Assembly: GCF_035594125.1 (NCBI RefSeq)
Contig: NC_087190.1
Coordinates: forward strand, 9,681,104-9,745,103
Origin: Scylla paramamosain
Lineage: Eukaryota; Arthropoda; Malacostraca; Decapoda; Portunidae
Direction: 5' to 3'
DNA length: 64,000 bases
Shown here: piece by piece, positions 20,345-33,344 of the stretch
Position numbering within the stretch: position 1 is the first letter of the stretch
Layout: each line of letters begins with the position of its first letter
Notes under the pieces: generated by a model
The model's database searches: none
Seen by the model: only the letters and a program-made list of their open reading frames with translations
Told to the model about the DNA's origin: nothing
Made by a program: the position numbers and the translations under genes

Positions 20345-21470
20345 AATTAATAAATTTCCTGCATTTTCTTTGTCACTATTTGTTCGCTCATCCCTGACTG
20401 AGGGTGTTTTGGCTTCCCATAAACAATTGATAATTGAGGACAGAAAGAACCTAGTTCAGTAATAACCTGAGCTGTAAACTCGAAACTATTTTCTGATTCA
20501 AGAATTACAGAAACATTAGATAAAAAGTAGAAAATTGGAATGCTACTTCAGCTGTATGTTTTAATGTGAGCTGATACAGAACCCAAAACTTTGTCACTTT
20601 GTCTTGATACACCATAACCCATTTGTTGGTTCTACTCGACATGTACTGCATGGCAATGAGATCAACATGAACACTTAATGAAAAGTCACTACTAAGAATA
20701 GTGTTAGCCCCCAAAGCTTATCAGGCAGGGCCAACATCGGCAGTTTCTCTTGATGAAGACAAAGCGTCCTTAGACGGAGGAGTAATGAATAGACCGGCGT
20801 ACAAGCAGCGAATCCTTTATTTTCCCGAGGCAGCCCCGAGTACACCACTGGCAGATGACGTGGCGAGTGCCTGACGTGGCAAACACCAGCATTGCATATT
20901 CATTTCAAATTGGATGTACAAAGGCTTACAAAAAATCATATTACAAACAAAGACTAAACATATTGAATGAACAAAGGAAATCTATAGTAAACCACCAATC
21001 CGCCTTTTCAGGGGAAGCTCACACAAATCGTAAATGAAACCCAACAAATAGGTTTAACCACAACACCCTTTGCCATTGGTCGCTTTCTCTTTTTCTGGAA
21101 TTCTTCACACAACGATATGAATAGTTCAGTTGAATCCCGCTGAATGTTGGCGCATTTGATTTGGAGTTCTTTACTCATTGTCTCGATGGTCATGACCAAC
21201 TGCAATGTGGGCTCGCTTACGTATGTCAAATGTGCCCTCATTGGAGTCATTATAGTATACCGATGTTTCGTCTGGAACTTGTCGTTTCTTCAATTTTTTT
21301 TTTTTTTTCAGCACCACCACACACTAGCATTTCATACTTACTGAGAAGTGTTTTTCCTTTTACAAATGTCTTCAATAATTTGGAAATATTCTTCTTTCTG
21401 AATGAGATATTTGTAACATTTCCCGTGTCTATACTGTATGTTCTCAGACATATGAAAGTATGTCCTGGAA
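20345..21470 (-). pseudogene. KRBA2/SCAND3-like integrase pseudogene, core and zinc region
   Basis: Minus-strand blocks in order: EEYFQIIEDICKRKNTSQ (about 21370-21430), a GGAEKL...IRKRAHIAVGHDHRD stretch holding an integrase HH element, ISLCEEFQKKRKRPMAKGVVVKPI (CxxC changed to CEEF), then after a gap VDLIAMQYM....WVMVYQDKVTKFWVL (first DDE Asp), a SENSFEFTAQVI block (normally SDNG.EF) and SIVYGKPKHPQSGMSEQ (third residue). This order is that of KRBA2/SCAND3/ZBED-type domesticated or Ginger-like integrases. Stops, a frameshift and a 300-bp insertion show it is dead. Confidence 0.65.
20722..21045. other. Insertion of unknown origin inside the integrase pseudogene
   Basis: About 300 bases between the KGVVVKPI block and the VDLIAMQYM block. 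Contains GATGACGTGGCGAGTGCCTGACGTGGC, with TGACGTGGC repeated, and a CCGAGGCAGCCCCGAG segment. No element class recognised. Confidence 0.35.
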
Positions 21471-21696
21471 TGAGCCAATACCTCGCGTTATGTGCTCAAA
21501 ACAGTTCTGAATGTTATTGAAACTGCGATGCAGTTTCAATAATTTCGAGCTAACATCATGAATAGTCTTACCATCTACTGTCGTCTGAACTCTAAATCTT
21601 GAGTATACGCTTTGTGTAACTCTGTAGAGTACACAAGTGTGGAGTTTTTTTTTATATATTTTTTTATCTATTTATTTATTTATTTTATTTTTTTAT
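21471..21696. other. Non-coding interval, T-rich at its right end
   Basis: Nothing coding. The T-rich end (21646-21696) borders the 3' tail of the LINE-alpha derivative and may be its degraded poly(A) in complement. Confidence 0.4.
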
Positions 21697-22024
21697 GTAG
21701 GACCACCGGCCAAAGGCAACAAATTTATAAGAAAAAAAAAAAAAAAGGCCCACTGAGGTGCCAGTCTCCAAACAGTCAAAAGAGGTTTAGAATTTCGAGT
21801 AAAGGGTGTGTGTAATTAGGTACATGTAATTTTGTGTGAAGGAAGAGAGTTAGTTGTCTTAAGAGGGTAGGCTGCGACTGCCCCATAGTGTTGTGAGACA
21901 CAAAAGGAAACGTTCATTGAGATAACAGCTGGATTATTGATGAGTTCACAGTACTCCCTGATCCATTGTTTAAGACCTCACTGGGAGTAGTTACCGTTTC
22001 GTCAGGTGTCTACTGCCTCCTCCA
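21697..22024 (-). mobile_element. ORF-less LINE-alpha derivative: 5' UTR joined to 3' UTR (copy F)
   Basis: Read on the minus strand it begins with GGCAGTAGACACCTGACGAAACGGTAACTACTCCC, the same 5' start as copy E (44765 downward). It runs through the 5' UTR to the base just before the ORF start, then jumps at about 21785 to the last about 90 bases of the family 3' UTR (TTGGCC.GTGGTCCTACAT). The whole protein-coding region is absent. This makes it a natural non-autonomous, SINE-like derivative that would depend on LINE-alpha proteins. Confidence 0.75.
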
Positions 22025-22203
22025 TATACATTTTGATTAATCATCATAGCGTTTTGACTAATGTATCGTCCTTTACACATGATTTAACGCGCTCGCGCAG
22101 TATCGCATTTTAATAACCTTTAACCTTTCTTGACTTCAAGCACCAAGTTACACTTAGCCTAAGTGTGGTAGCCTTTTGTTGTGCTGGCTGGTCACGACAG
22201 AAA
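22025..22203. other. Non-coding spacer
   Basis: No recognisable element between copy F and copy G. Confidence 0.4.

Positions 22204-23992
<1,789 letters not shown>

Positions 23993-24070
<78 letters not shown>
23993..24070. repeat. (CA)n microsatellite
   Basis: About 39 CA units at the point where copy G is truncated in its endonuclease region. Confidence 0.97.
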
Positions 24071-24076
<6 letters not shown>

Positions 24077-24243
24077 ACTCACTCACTTGACGGTTCATAA
24101 ACTTAATAGCTGGTTACACAGAGACCACACCCAAGATCAATGGACTTTCGGTATGCATGAGGGGTAATGAGGTTGAGGAAGAGAAGGAAGAGAAAGGGAG
24201 AGAGATGGAGGAATTAGGAAAAGAAGAAAAGAAAGAATTAGAT

Positions 24244-24263
24244 CAGGGATTTTCAACCTTGGA
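24244..24263 (+). other. hAT-like terminal inverted repeat, unpaired
   Basis: CAGGGATTTTCAACCTTGGA resembles hAT ends (CAG.G.TT.TCAACC). No partner end was found nearby. The interval 24080-24730 has no other feature. Confidence 0.45.
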
Positions 24264-24735
24264 TATACATTTCCCCAGGAATACTTGAGAGGCATTCTTA
24301 GGGTAAGTGAAAGGTTCGTCAAAATACTTTTGATTAAGTGGTTTTAAATAAATGCAAGCCTGTTTGTAGAAAGTGGCCTACATGTGCTAGGTTAGGTGTG
24401 TCCTCCAATAAAACCAAAACACTAGGCGACCACGTTAACTAGGAAACTCTTGGAGCTCAGTCATTTGAGAGAAAGGTCTCTTGGACTACACAGCCTTTCA
24501 AATCCATAGTACAGCAGTCACCCTTGCTAATTTTCTATCGGTCACGTCCCTCCAAAGTGACTTGATGAAACAGCTTTCTATCATATATTTCTAACGAAAA
24601 TTAAATGCTTTTTTTTTTTTTTTCATGGCAGCTGTCACTGGCTAGAGCTGCCTTTATGGTGAATGTTAGGCCTGCCTTCTTTCTCTTCATCTCTCCAGTA
24701 CATACCCCATGCTTCGCATACTTCCTTCATCCCAC

Positions 24736-24738
<3 letters not shown>

Positions 24739-24808
<70 letters not shown>
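24739..24808. repeat. (CT)n microsatellite
   Basis: About 35 CT units. The flanks 24264-24738 and 24809-25080 hold no recognisable gene. Confidence 0.97.
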
Positions 24809-24812
<4 letters not shown>

Positions 24813-25084
24813 TTTAAACAAATATTTACAGAAAGGATTAAAATTCCACGTTGAATATGGAATAATTTAAAAAGCCTCTGATAGTATTATTTACAGGGAA
24901 TAACACTATACATAATTAACATTACAAAAAAAATAATACAAAATAATGAAATATAGTAAATTCAAGACAAAAATTAAAGCGCCAGTGGGGACAGATGTGT
25001 GCTACGCCACCTGTAGGCTGCCAGCTTCACCTGGTGTGTGGGCATGTCCTGTACTTGGGGCGTGGCCGGGAATGGCCCAGGTCA

Positions 25085-25190
25085 CCGCCGCCGTTTCAGC
25101 GCCGCCGTTACAGCGCCAGACCATTTAGCGCTGCCGTTTCGGCGCCAGACTATTCAGCGAACGCCACCCATTCAGCGCCACCAAATGAAT
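25085..25190. repeat. Short degenerate GCGCC-rich tandem repeat
   Basis: The motif TTCAGCGCC or a variant (TTACAGCGCC, TTTAGCGCT, TTCGGCGCC, TTCAGCGAA, TTCAGCGCC) recurs six times at 10-25-base spacing, alternating with GCCGCCG or AGAC. It is markedly GC-rich in an AT-rich surround. Confidence 0.55.
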
Positions 25191-25299
25191 AATTCATTCA
25201 AGGAATCACACTTTTAAAATTTAAAACATTTAAAATCTTTAATAAGGGTATTCTTTATTTTAAAAATTATGAAAAACATTTGAAATCGTTTAAAAGAAG

Positions 25300-25850
25300 A
25301 TACTATTTATCTTAGTATGATAAATTGTGCGCAATTGCACGTAGATACTACTTCATTTCTTTCTCCATATTCAGAAACTTTTTTTTACATTCTTTCATCT
25401 GCTTTTCTGTATTTTAGTAATTCGATTTAAGGTTCATGTCCAGCTAAAAGTTTCTCGAAATACCCATCTCGTCCCTTTTGGACGCGTTTAAGACCATGGA
25501 GGAAGTTCCATATTGATGGATGCATCATTCCTAATTCGATTCGTAGTTTGTTTGCTGCTTCATCATGGTTATTGGTTCTATCTTCTTATAAAGTTCGTTG
25601 GTACATGTTCCACATCTGTGTGGGAAACAATGGTTGTCTTCTCCCAGTTCCTCTCTGATGTGGACAACCAATATAATTATCTTCAAACCAATTTAAAAGC
25701 GGAACCAATTCCTCAGGGAAGACCGTCGCAAGAGCATCCACGTGACGGTCAATATCATCATTTGGTACAAAAGAAAGTGCCATTACCATTTTAGCATTTA
25801 ACGCAAAGTCGGGAATACTATTATATGAACCCCATACTATTATATGAACA
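25300..25850 (-). pseudogene. MULE-type transposase, C-terminal fragment
   Basis: The minus frame 25586-25888 reads FALNAKMVMALSFVPNDDID, then FPEELVPLLNWFEDNYIGCPHQRG and QPLFPTQMWNMYQRTL. These match the pattern after the DDE domain in MULE-like transposases (ALAFVP..D, YFEDTYIGR, FPIE.WN.Y.RT). It continues with a stop into RTNNHDEAANKLRIELG...PSIWNFLHGLKRVQ, corresponding to the TNN..EGWH region, where the expected SVEGWH is altered. LINE-alpha copy C interrupts it at 25853. The catalytic core is absent. Family call is from recalled motifs. Confidence 0.6.
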
Positions 25851-25852
25851 CG

Positions 25853-26996
<1,144 letters not shown>

Positions 26997-27239
26997 ATTA
27001 AACAGGGATACACTAGACTTCTTTTTTTTTTCATTTAATGCTATAAAAAACCCTTTAATATTGATGCTACACTTTATCTTCTAAATGGCTTGTTTTTAAT
27101 CATGAGGTCAACTTCTTAGGGACATTTTTCCACAATAACGGCTTCCCGTTAATCATTATTAACAATAACATCTACTATTTTTTAGAAAGCACACTTAGTC
27201 AGTCTTCCTCTAATGACACAGGTGGCACGTAAGAAATGC

Positions 27240-27500
27240 ATAAAATTATCTTACTATGGCCATCATAGCTATATTATTGGAAGGAAACTCGCTACCATAC
27301 TTAAAACAATATCCTGACACCAACTTCATATTTATCTTTCCCAATACGTTTACTATTGCCTCTTTTCTTAAATCTAAAGGTAGTATTCCTATTGAACTAT
27401 CTCTAACATCATTTATGAATTTACTTGTTCGAGTTGCAAGACTCGATACATTGGAAAAACCAAGAGGAATCTAACACATAGAATAAGTGAACATAAAGAT
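27240..27500 (+). pseudogene. Penelope-like GIY-YIG endonuclease remnant
   Basis: In frame after FNEFTCSSCK-type sequence, the block RYIGKTKRNLTHRISEHK corresponds to the GIY-YIG family motif YVG.T.R.L..RI.EH preceded by a CxxC, as in the C-terminal endonuclease of Penelope-like elements. A frame change near 27415 is needed to read it. The same region occurs at 58080-58370. Confidence 0.7.
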
Positions 27501-27529
27501 ATTTCAGTACGTACACAGAAACAGTTAGC

Positions 27530-28270
27530 TTACCCCCCATTCAAATCAGATGACTCAGTTATTTTTACTCGACCTAACAAGGGTCGCGGCACAGTGGTTA
27601 TGAATAAAAAAGATTACATTATGAAAGTTGAACACATTCTAAGATATACATCTAAATTTGAATTAAAGATAAACCTTACCATTATATCACTACATTTGAA
27701 GGTTAACTAGCGAGATTGTTGAGACAACTCCCTAAACTGAAAGTTATCACTAAGGATATTTTTAACCACCTTTCACAAGTAGGTCATCTCCTGGCATCTT
27801 TCATGGTCTTCCGAAAATTCACAAAGTTGGTAACCCCATTAGGCCCATTATCAGTAACATTAATATTTTTCATTATAAATCAGCTAAGTATTTTGTCCCC
27901 CTACTGGAATCATTAACGTCAAATGAATTTACCGTAAAAATTCTTACGACTTTGTTAAAGAAGCAAATAAATTAGTTCATAATACTGTCATGGCTAGTTT
28001 TGATGTCACTTTTTACTAATATTCGCCTTGATAAAACCATTGGAATAATTTGTAATGAACTATTTAAGGACCATGACACTTACATTAATTACTCTAAAAA
28101 AAAAAAAATCACTAGTTTATTAGACTTGATTATTTATTAGACTTAATTAATTAAAGAGTCCCCTTTCCTGTTTAATAACAAACAAATTATATTTCAAGTT
28201 GATGATATGGCCATGAGTTCTTGCCTTGCCCATATTCTTACTAATGTTTTCTAATGTCATCATGAAACTA
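27530..28270 (+). pseudogene. Penelope-like reverse transcriptase remnant
   Basis: Frames contain DSVIFTRPNKGRGTVVMNKKDYI, KPNLTIISL-type finger residues, GLPKIHKVGNPIRPIISN, KYFVPLLESL, NEFTVKNSYDFV and VMASFDVT followed by LFTNIRLDKTIGIICNEL. These are the conserved RT blocks 1-4 of Penelope-like elements. Catalytic Asp of block A (SFDVT) is present. The block C YADD-equivalent is missing after about 28270. At least four frame disruptions. Confidence 0.85.
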
Positions 28271-28369
28271 GCTTGTTAAATCAAATTGATGGATTGGATC
28301 ACTCTTCAAACGAGTTGACTGCAGAGTATGTAACACATGGCTCCACTCCTTCTCCACGCCATGAAGTGC

Positions 28370-28408
28370 CTGATAATGCCTTCTGCGTAAGGTGAAACGT
28401 TGCAATAA
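28370..28408 (+). ncRNA. Hammerhead-ribozyme-like motif at Penelope-like 3' end
   Basis: CTGATAA, then GCCTT-loop-AAGGT (five pairs including one G.T), then GAAACGTTGC. A hammerhead core is CUGANGA, stem II, GAAA. Here the invariant G of CUGANGA is A, so this copy is probably inactive. Hammerheads are known in Penelope-like elements. The same block, more decayed, lies at 58927-58965. Confidence 0.5.
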
Positions 28409-28441
28409 GTGGAAAAGAAACTCTGGTGTGTTTCTGTTCAC

Positions 28442-28574
<133 letters not shown>

Positions 28575-28579
28575 GTATA

Positions 28580-31219
28580 TAAATTTATCTGTGCTGTATA
28601 CCTCTCACCTAACTCCTCTGACTATAAGAAATTCTTTGACTATTTAGCTTCCAAAGTGGAGCACATTTTGACCCTCTTCCCTTTTGCAGAGATCTCCATT
28701 CTTGGAGACTTCAATGTTCACCACTAGCTTTGGCTTTCCTCTCCCTTCACTGACCATCTTAGTGAACTAGCCTTCAGCTTTGCTATCCTCCATGATCTAG
28801 AGCAATTGGTGCAACACCCTACTCGTATTCCTGACCGTCTTGGAGATACGCCCAACATTCTTGACCTTTTGGTGACCTCTAATCCTTCTGCTTATGCTGT
28901 CACCATTTCTTCTCCTTTGGGCTCCTCTGATCACAATTTCATCTCTGTATCTTGTCTTATTGCTCCATTCCCTCCTCAGGATCCCCTAAGCGAAGGTTCC
29001 TCTGGCGTTTTGCTTCTGCTAGTTGGGGGGACCTGAGGAGGTATTATGCTGATTTTCTTGGAATGACTACTGCTTCCGTGTCAGAGACCCGTCTTTGTGT
29101 GCTGAGCGCATAACAGAGGTGATAATGTCTGGCATGGAGGCGTACATTCCTCACTCTTTTTCTCGACATAAACCTTCCAAACCTTGGTTTAACACAGCTT
29201 GTTCTCATGCTATACATGATAGAGAGGTGACCCACAAAAGGTACTTAAGCCTTCCATCACCAGAATCTCATGCACTTTGTATTTCTGGCCGGAACCATGC
29301 CAAGTCTGTTCTCCAACTAGCCAAAAACTCCTTCATTAACAGAAAGTGTCAGAACCTTTCAAGATCTAACTCCCCTCGTGACTTCTGGCATCTAGCCAAA
29401 AATATCTCCAATAACTTTGCTTCTTCTTCTTTCCCTCCTTTATTTGAACCAGATGGCACCACTGCTATCACATCTATTTCTAAAGCTGAACTCTTCGCTC
29501 AAACTTTTGCTAAAAACTTTACTTTGGACGATTCTGGGCTTGTTCCCTCCTCTCCTCCACCCTCTGACTACTTCATGCTACCTATTAAAATTCTTCGCAT
29601 TGATGTTTTCCATGCCCTTGCTGGCCTAAACCCTCGGAAGGCTTATGGATCTGATGGGGTCCCTCCTATTGTTCTCCGAAACTGTGCCTCTGTGCTTGCA
29701 CCTTGCCTAGTCAAACTCTTTCAGCTCTGTCTGTCAACATCTACCTTTCCTTCTTACTGGAAATTTGCCTACATTCAACCTGTTCCTAAAAAAAGGTGAC
29801 CATTCTAGTCCCTCAAACTACCGTCATATTGCTTTAATTTCCTGCCTATCTAAAGTTTTTGAATCTATCCTCAATAGGAAGATTCTTAAACATCTAACAG
29901 TTCACAACTTTCTATCTGATCGCCAGTATGGGTTCCGTCAAGGCCGCTTTACTGGTCATCTTCTGGCTTTCCTTACTGAGTCTTGGTCATCCTCTTTTTA
30001 GAGATTTTAGTGAAACTTTTGCTGTTGCCTTGGATATATGAAAAGCTTTTGATTGAGTCTGGCACAAAGCTTTGATTTCCATACTACCCTCCTACGGCTT
30101 CTATGCTGCTGTGGTAGACGGTCACTGTTCTTCTCCTAAATCTATTAACAGTGGTGTTCCTCAGGGTTCTGTCCTGTCACCCACTCTCTTCTTATTATTC
30201 TTCAATGACCTTCTAAAACCAAAATTCTTGTCCTATCCACTCCTATGCTGATGATACCACCCTGCACTATTCCACGTCTTTTTACAGACGTTCAATCCTT
30301 GAGGAGGTAAACGTTTCACGCAGGGAAGCCACAGAATGCCTGACTTCTGATCTTTCTAAAATTTCTGATTGGGGGCAGAGCAAACCTGGTATTGTTCAGT
30401 GCCTCAAAAACTTAATTCTTCCATCTATCAACTCGACTCAACTTTCCAGACAACTATCCCCTCTTCTTCAATGACACTCAACTGTTCCCTTCTTCTACAC
30501 TGAACATCCTCTGTCCTTTGCTTATAATCTGAACTGGAAACTCCACATCTCATTTCTAGCTAAAACAGCTTCTGTGAAGTTAGGTGTTCTGAGACGTTTC
30601 CGCCAGTTTTTTCTCAACCCCCAGCTGCTAACTCTGTACAAAGGCCTTATCCGTCCATGTATGGAGTATGCTTCACATGTCTGGGGGGGTGGGTTCCACT
30701 CATACTGCTCTTCTAGACAGGGATGAACCAAAAGCTTTTCGTCTCATCAACTCCTCTCCTCTAACTGACTGTCTTCAGCCTCTCTCTCATCGCCGCAATG
30801 TTGTATGTCTAGCTGTCTCCCGCTATTTTTTCCCGCTATTTTCATGCTAACTGCTCTTCTGATCTTGCTAACTGCATGCCTCCCCTCCTCTCGCGGCCTC
30901 GCTGCACAAGATTTTCTTCTTTCTCTCATCCCTTTTCTGTCCACCTCTCTAATGCAAGAATTAACCAGTATTCTCAATATTCATCCCCTTCTTTGGTAAA
31001 CTCGGAAACTCCCTGCGTGCTTCTGTATTTCCACCTTCCTATGACTTCAATTCTTTCAAGAGGGAGGTTTCAAGAAACTTATCCTTCAGTTTTTGACTAC
31101 CGCTTTGGACCCTTTTTTGGGACTGGCATCTCAGTGGTCTTTTTTTTTTTAATTGGATTTTTATTGCCCTTGGCCAGTGTCCCTCCTACATAAAAAATAA
31201 AAATAAATAAATAAATAAA
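28580..31219 (+). mobile_element. LINE-alpha copy D, 5'-truncated, with A-rich tail
   Basis: Begins in the endonuclease at AAATTTATCTGTGCTG next to (TA)n and runs through linker, RT and C-terminal region to the family 3' end and an (A)n/(AAAT)n tail at 31190-31219. Reading frames: 28806-29036 (endonuclease end), 29095-29799 (linker to RT start, 234 codons), 29765-30001 (RT fingers, QYGFRQG), then stops. Part of the RT between about 30105 and 30125 is deleted. GVPQGSVLSPTLF appears as GVPQGSVLSPTLFLLFFNDL (30150-30210) and YADDTTLH at 30245-30275. TAG at 28725-28727. Confidence 0.92.
29095..29799 (+). pseudogene. LINE-alpha D linker and RT N-terminal region
   Basis: A 234-codon frame: residues about 25-45 [21 protein letters not shown], then NHAKSVLQLAKNSFINRKCQNLSRSNSPRDFWHLAKNIS, a conserved linker helix, then PPIVLRNCASVLAPCLVKLFQLCLSTSTFPSYWKFAYIQPVPKK, the opening RT block. 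A one-base change in a run of A residues near 29793 shifts the frame into 29765-30001. Confidence 0.88.
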
Positions 31220-31234
31220 TTTGCTGAAAAAGTT

Positions 31235-31268
31235 CACTCACCCGCACCATAAGTGGTGCGGGTGAGTG
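31235..31268. repeat. Perfect 15-bp inverted repeat hairpin
   Basis: CACTCACCCGCACCA, four-base loop TAAG, then TGGTGCGGGTGAGTG. It lies 15 bases after the A-rich tail of LINE-alpha D. Confidence 0.9.
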
Positions 31269-31400
31269 TATGGTGTGCAGTATGACTGTGTGGGGTGATG
31301 AGTGACTGTTTGTAGTGCAGAATAACAGTAGAGTGTGGTGACTAACTGTGTGGTGTGTAGTGTTACTCTGTGTTGTGTAGCACGTATGACTGTTTGGGTG
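31269..31400. repeat. Degenerate GT-rich minisatellite
   Basis: Loose repeats of TGTGGTGTGTAGT.TGACTGT, spaced about 20-30 bases. It begins where the preceding hairpin ends and shares its GGTG.G character. Confidence 0.45.
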
Positions 31401-31527
31401 CGCAGGATTACTTAGTATCTAATTCCTATCAACACGACCTCATAGTGACATTATCACATTGATTGCAAAAGTTTGTTTGCGCTACATACAATATGACACA
31501 ATTTAAACTTAATAAAAGTAAATTATA

Positions 31528-31578
31528 ATTATTATTATTATTATTGTTGTTGTTGTTGTTGTTGTTATTGTTATTGTT

Positions 31579-31611
<33 letters not shown>

Positions 31612-31643
31612 GCTGCTGCTGCTGCTGTTGTGTTTGTTGTTGT

Positions 31644-31678
<35 letters not shown>

Positions 31679-31725
31679 ATTATTATTATCAACATCATTA
31701 TTATTATTATCATTATTATTATTAC

Positions 31726-31773
<48 letters not shown>

Positions 31774-31803
31774 CATTATTATTATCATTATTATTATTAC
31801 TAT
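31528..31803. repeat. Compound (TTA)n/(TTG)n/(CTG)n array
   Basis: Blocks of TTA, TTG and a short CTG with rare ATC variants. It creates long spurious frames of Ile, Leu, Val, Asn or Cys. The (TTA)n part may derive from a LINE tail like that at 8286. Confidence 0.95.
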
Positions 31804-31849
31804 CATTTTGCCTTTTCTATGCATTCTTGATAAGATGTACGTGACCTAT

Positions 31850-31899
31850 ATTGAAAGATTTCAAGGGGTACATAAGATTAAAAAGGTTGAGAACCCCTG
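31850..31899 (-). other. hAT-like terminal end, unpaired
   Basis: The complement of 31880-31899 reads CAGGGGTTCTCAACCTTTTT, the classic hAT terminal repeat. No left partner is visible upstream. The repeat array may have replaced it. Confidence 0.6.
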
Positions 31900-31931
31900 G
31901 TAGATGATTGGCGAAATTAATAATTCAAAGC

Positions 31932-31932
<1 letters not shown>

Positions 31933-32006
<74 letters not shown>
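31933..32006. repeat. (CT)n microsatellite
   Basis: About 37 CT units, 34 bases after the hAT-like end. Confidence 0.97.
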
Positions 32007-32009
<3 letters not shown>

Positions 32010-33210
32010 GATCTTGGGAGTGTTTTTTTTATATTGCCAACAGCCATGTCATACTCGATCGGCACGTCGACTTTGGTGTCAAAGGGAATGTGTTGGGTTG
32101 ATTAAGGAACTGCCACTGTAAGAGAACTGCCCATGTTATTTTGAAAAAAGTGTGCAGCAACTCTAAAAGTTTTAATGTGGACAAGGTGTCCTGAGATAAA
32201 ACAGCAAATAGGAAGAAAAAAAAAAAAAAGCGTAAAAATCCCGTGAAATATTTTGTATGGCCTAAAGGAACGGTCATGAATATTAAAATGTACTTGCTTC
32301 TTGGTTACGTAAATATATTTTGTATATACTTTTGCAATCAGTAAAACCTTAGAATCGGAAAATTAAATAAAACTGTAAGCTACAAGTTATTAAATTAGAT
32401 GTTGATAAATGGAAATGAAGAAGGAGCGCGGAGTGATATCCCTTGGTTTACAATGCAACTGTAAAATAAATATATTCCCGGTTTCTTTTCACATGAAAAA
32501 TCCAAACCACATAATTTAGTATATTAAGAGGAAATGTGTCAGAACTGGTAATATTATGTATTTTGATAAAAATTCTTTGTTAATATTTACATCCAAAAAA
32601 TTATTAATAGACAGTGTTAGATAGAATCCGGGAGTACGTGAGACCATTAGCAAAAATGTACAAGAATAATTTGTGAATGTGGAAGGGTGATGAACTATTA
32701 AGGATATTGCAAAATTATGTGTTATAGTTAGGCGGAGGACTAGTTCCTGGGATGTACGGTGGCCACTATAGGACACCTGGCGAGAGATTTCGGCGTGCCC
32801 GTATAGATGAAGCGTATGTGAAGGAATGAATGTGAATATATTATATTGCATATCTAAAATAAATGAATAATACTAACAAATAAAAATTACAAAAGCTTAA
32901 AAGTACAATAAAAAGGAAATAAAACAAAATGACTAAAAATGGAATAAAACAAAAATGGCCTAATGCCCATTCTGGGTGATGGCAAAAAAATAAATAAATA
33001 AAATAAAATAAAATCGGCGTCAGAGACTGATTGACATGTGATAAAGTCACTCACAAAAATGATGGACCCAAGGTCTTTTCCACTCAACCTTCCACCCCTT
33101 TCTAATCTTTGGTGGATTCTCTTATCGAATCCTCCATATGAAGGGCGGCGGTTGACTCAAAGGAAGAGAATCAAGTAAAACGATTCACACCTTCCGTCTG
33201 TGCGCCTCTC

Positions 33211-33218
<8 letters not shown>
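32007..33218. other. Interval without recognisable gene
   Basis: AT-rich. Open frames such as 32516-32851 (minus) lack recognisable domains. Nothing supportable seen. Confidence 0.5.

Positions 33219-33292
<74 letters not shown>
33219..33292. repeat. (CT)n microsatellite
   Basis: About 37 CT units, bordering the leader of the Gypsy-2 LTR copy. Confidence 0.97.
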
Positions 33293-33296
<4 letters not shown>

Positions 33297-33344
33297 CCTT
33301 ATTTTATTCTTCGTTTTCTCCTACTTTTTTTTTTTCCCTCCTAT

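Larger units (their letters stand above)
27040..28408 (+). mobile_element. Penelope-like element 1, partial head-to-tail arrangement
   Basis: 27040-27500 encodes the end of RT and a GIY-YIG region with a CSSCKTRYIG-like core followed by RNLTHRISEHKD. From about 27530 a second RT begins: FTRPNKGRGTVVMNKKDYI, HGLPKIHK, RPIISN, VMASFDVT.LFTNI and Q.DDMAMSS. The C-terminal endonuclease thus precedes the N-terminal RT, as in head-to-tail tandem copies known for Penelope elements. The second copy jumps from the palm to a 3' end carrying a hammerhead-like motif. Many stops. It abuts (TA)n. Confidence 0.8.

Noticed and set aside
31544..31903. Poly-Leu, poly-Cys or poly-Asn proteins
   Set aside because: Frames of a trinucleotide array. 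No non-repeat coding sequence adjoins.
32516..33087. Minus-strand frames of 66-111 codons
   Set aside because: AT-rich, hydrophobic by composition, no motif, no conserved relative in the window.
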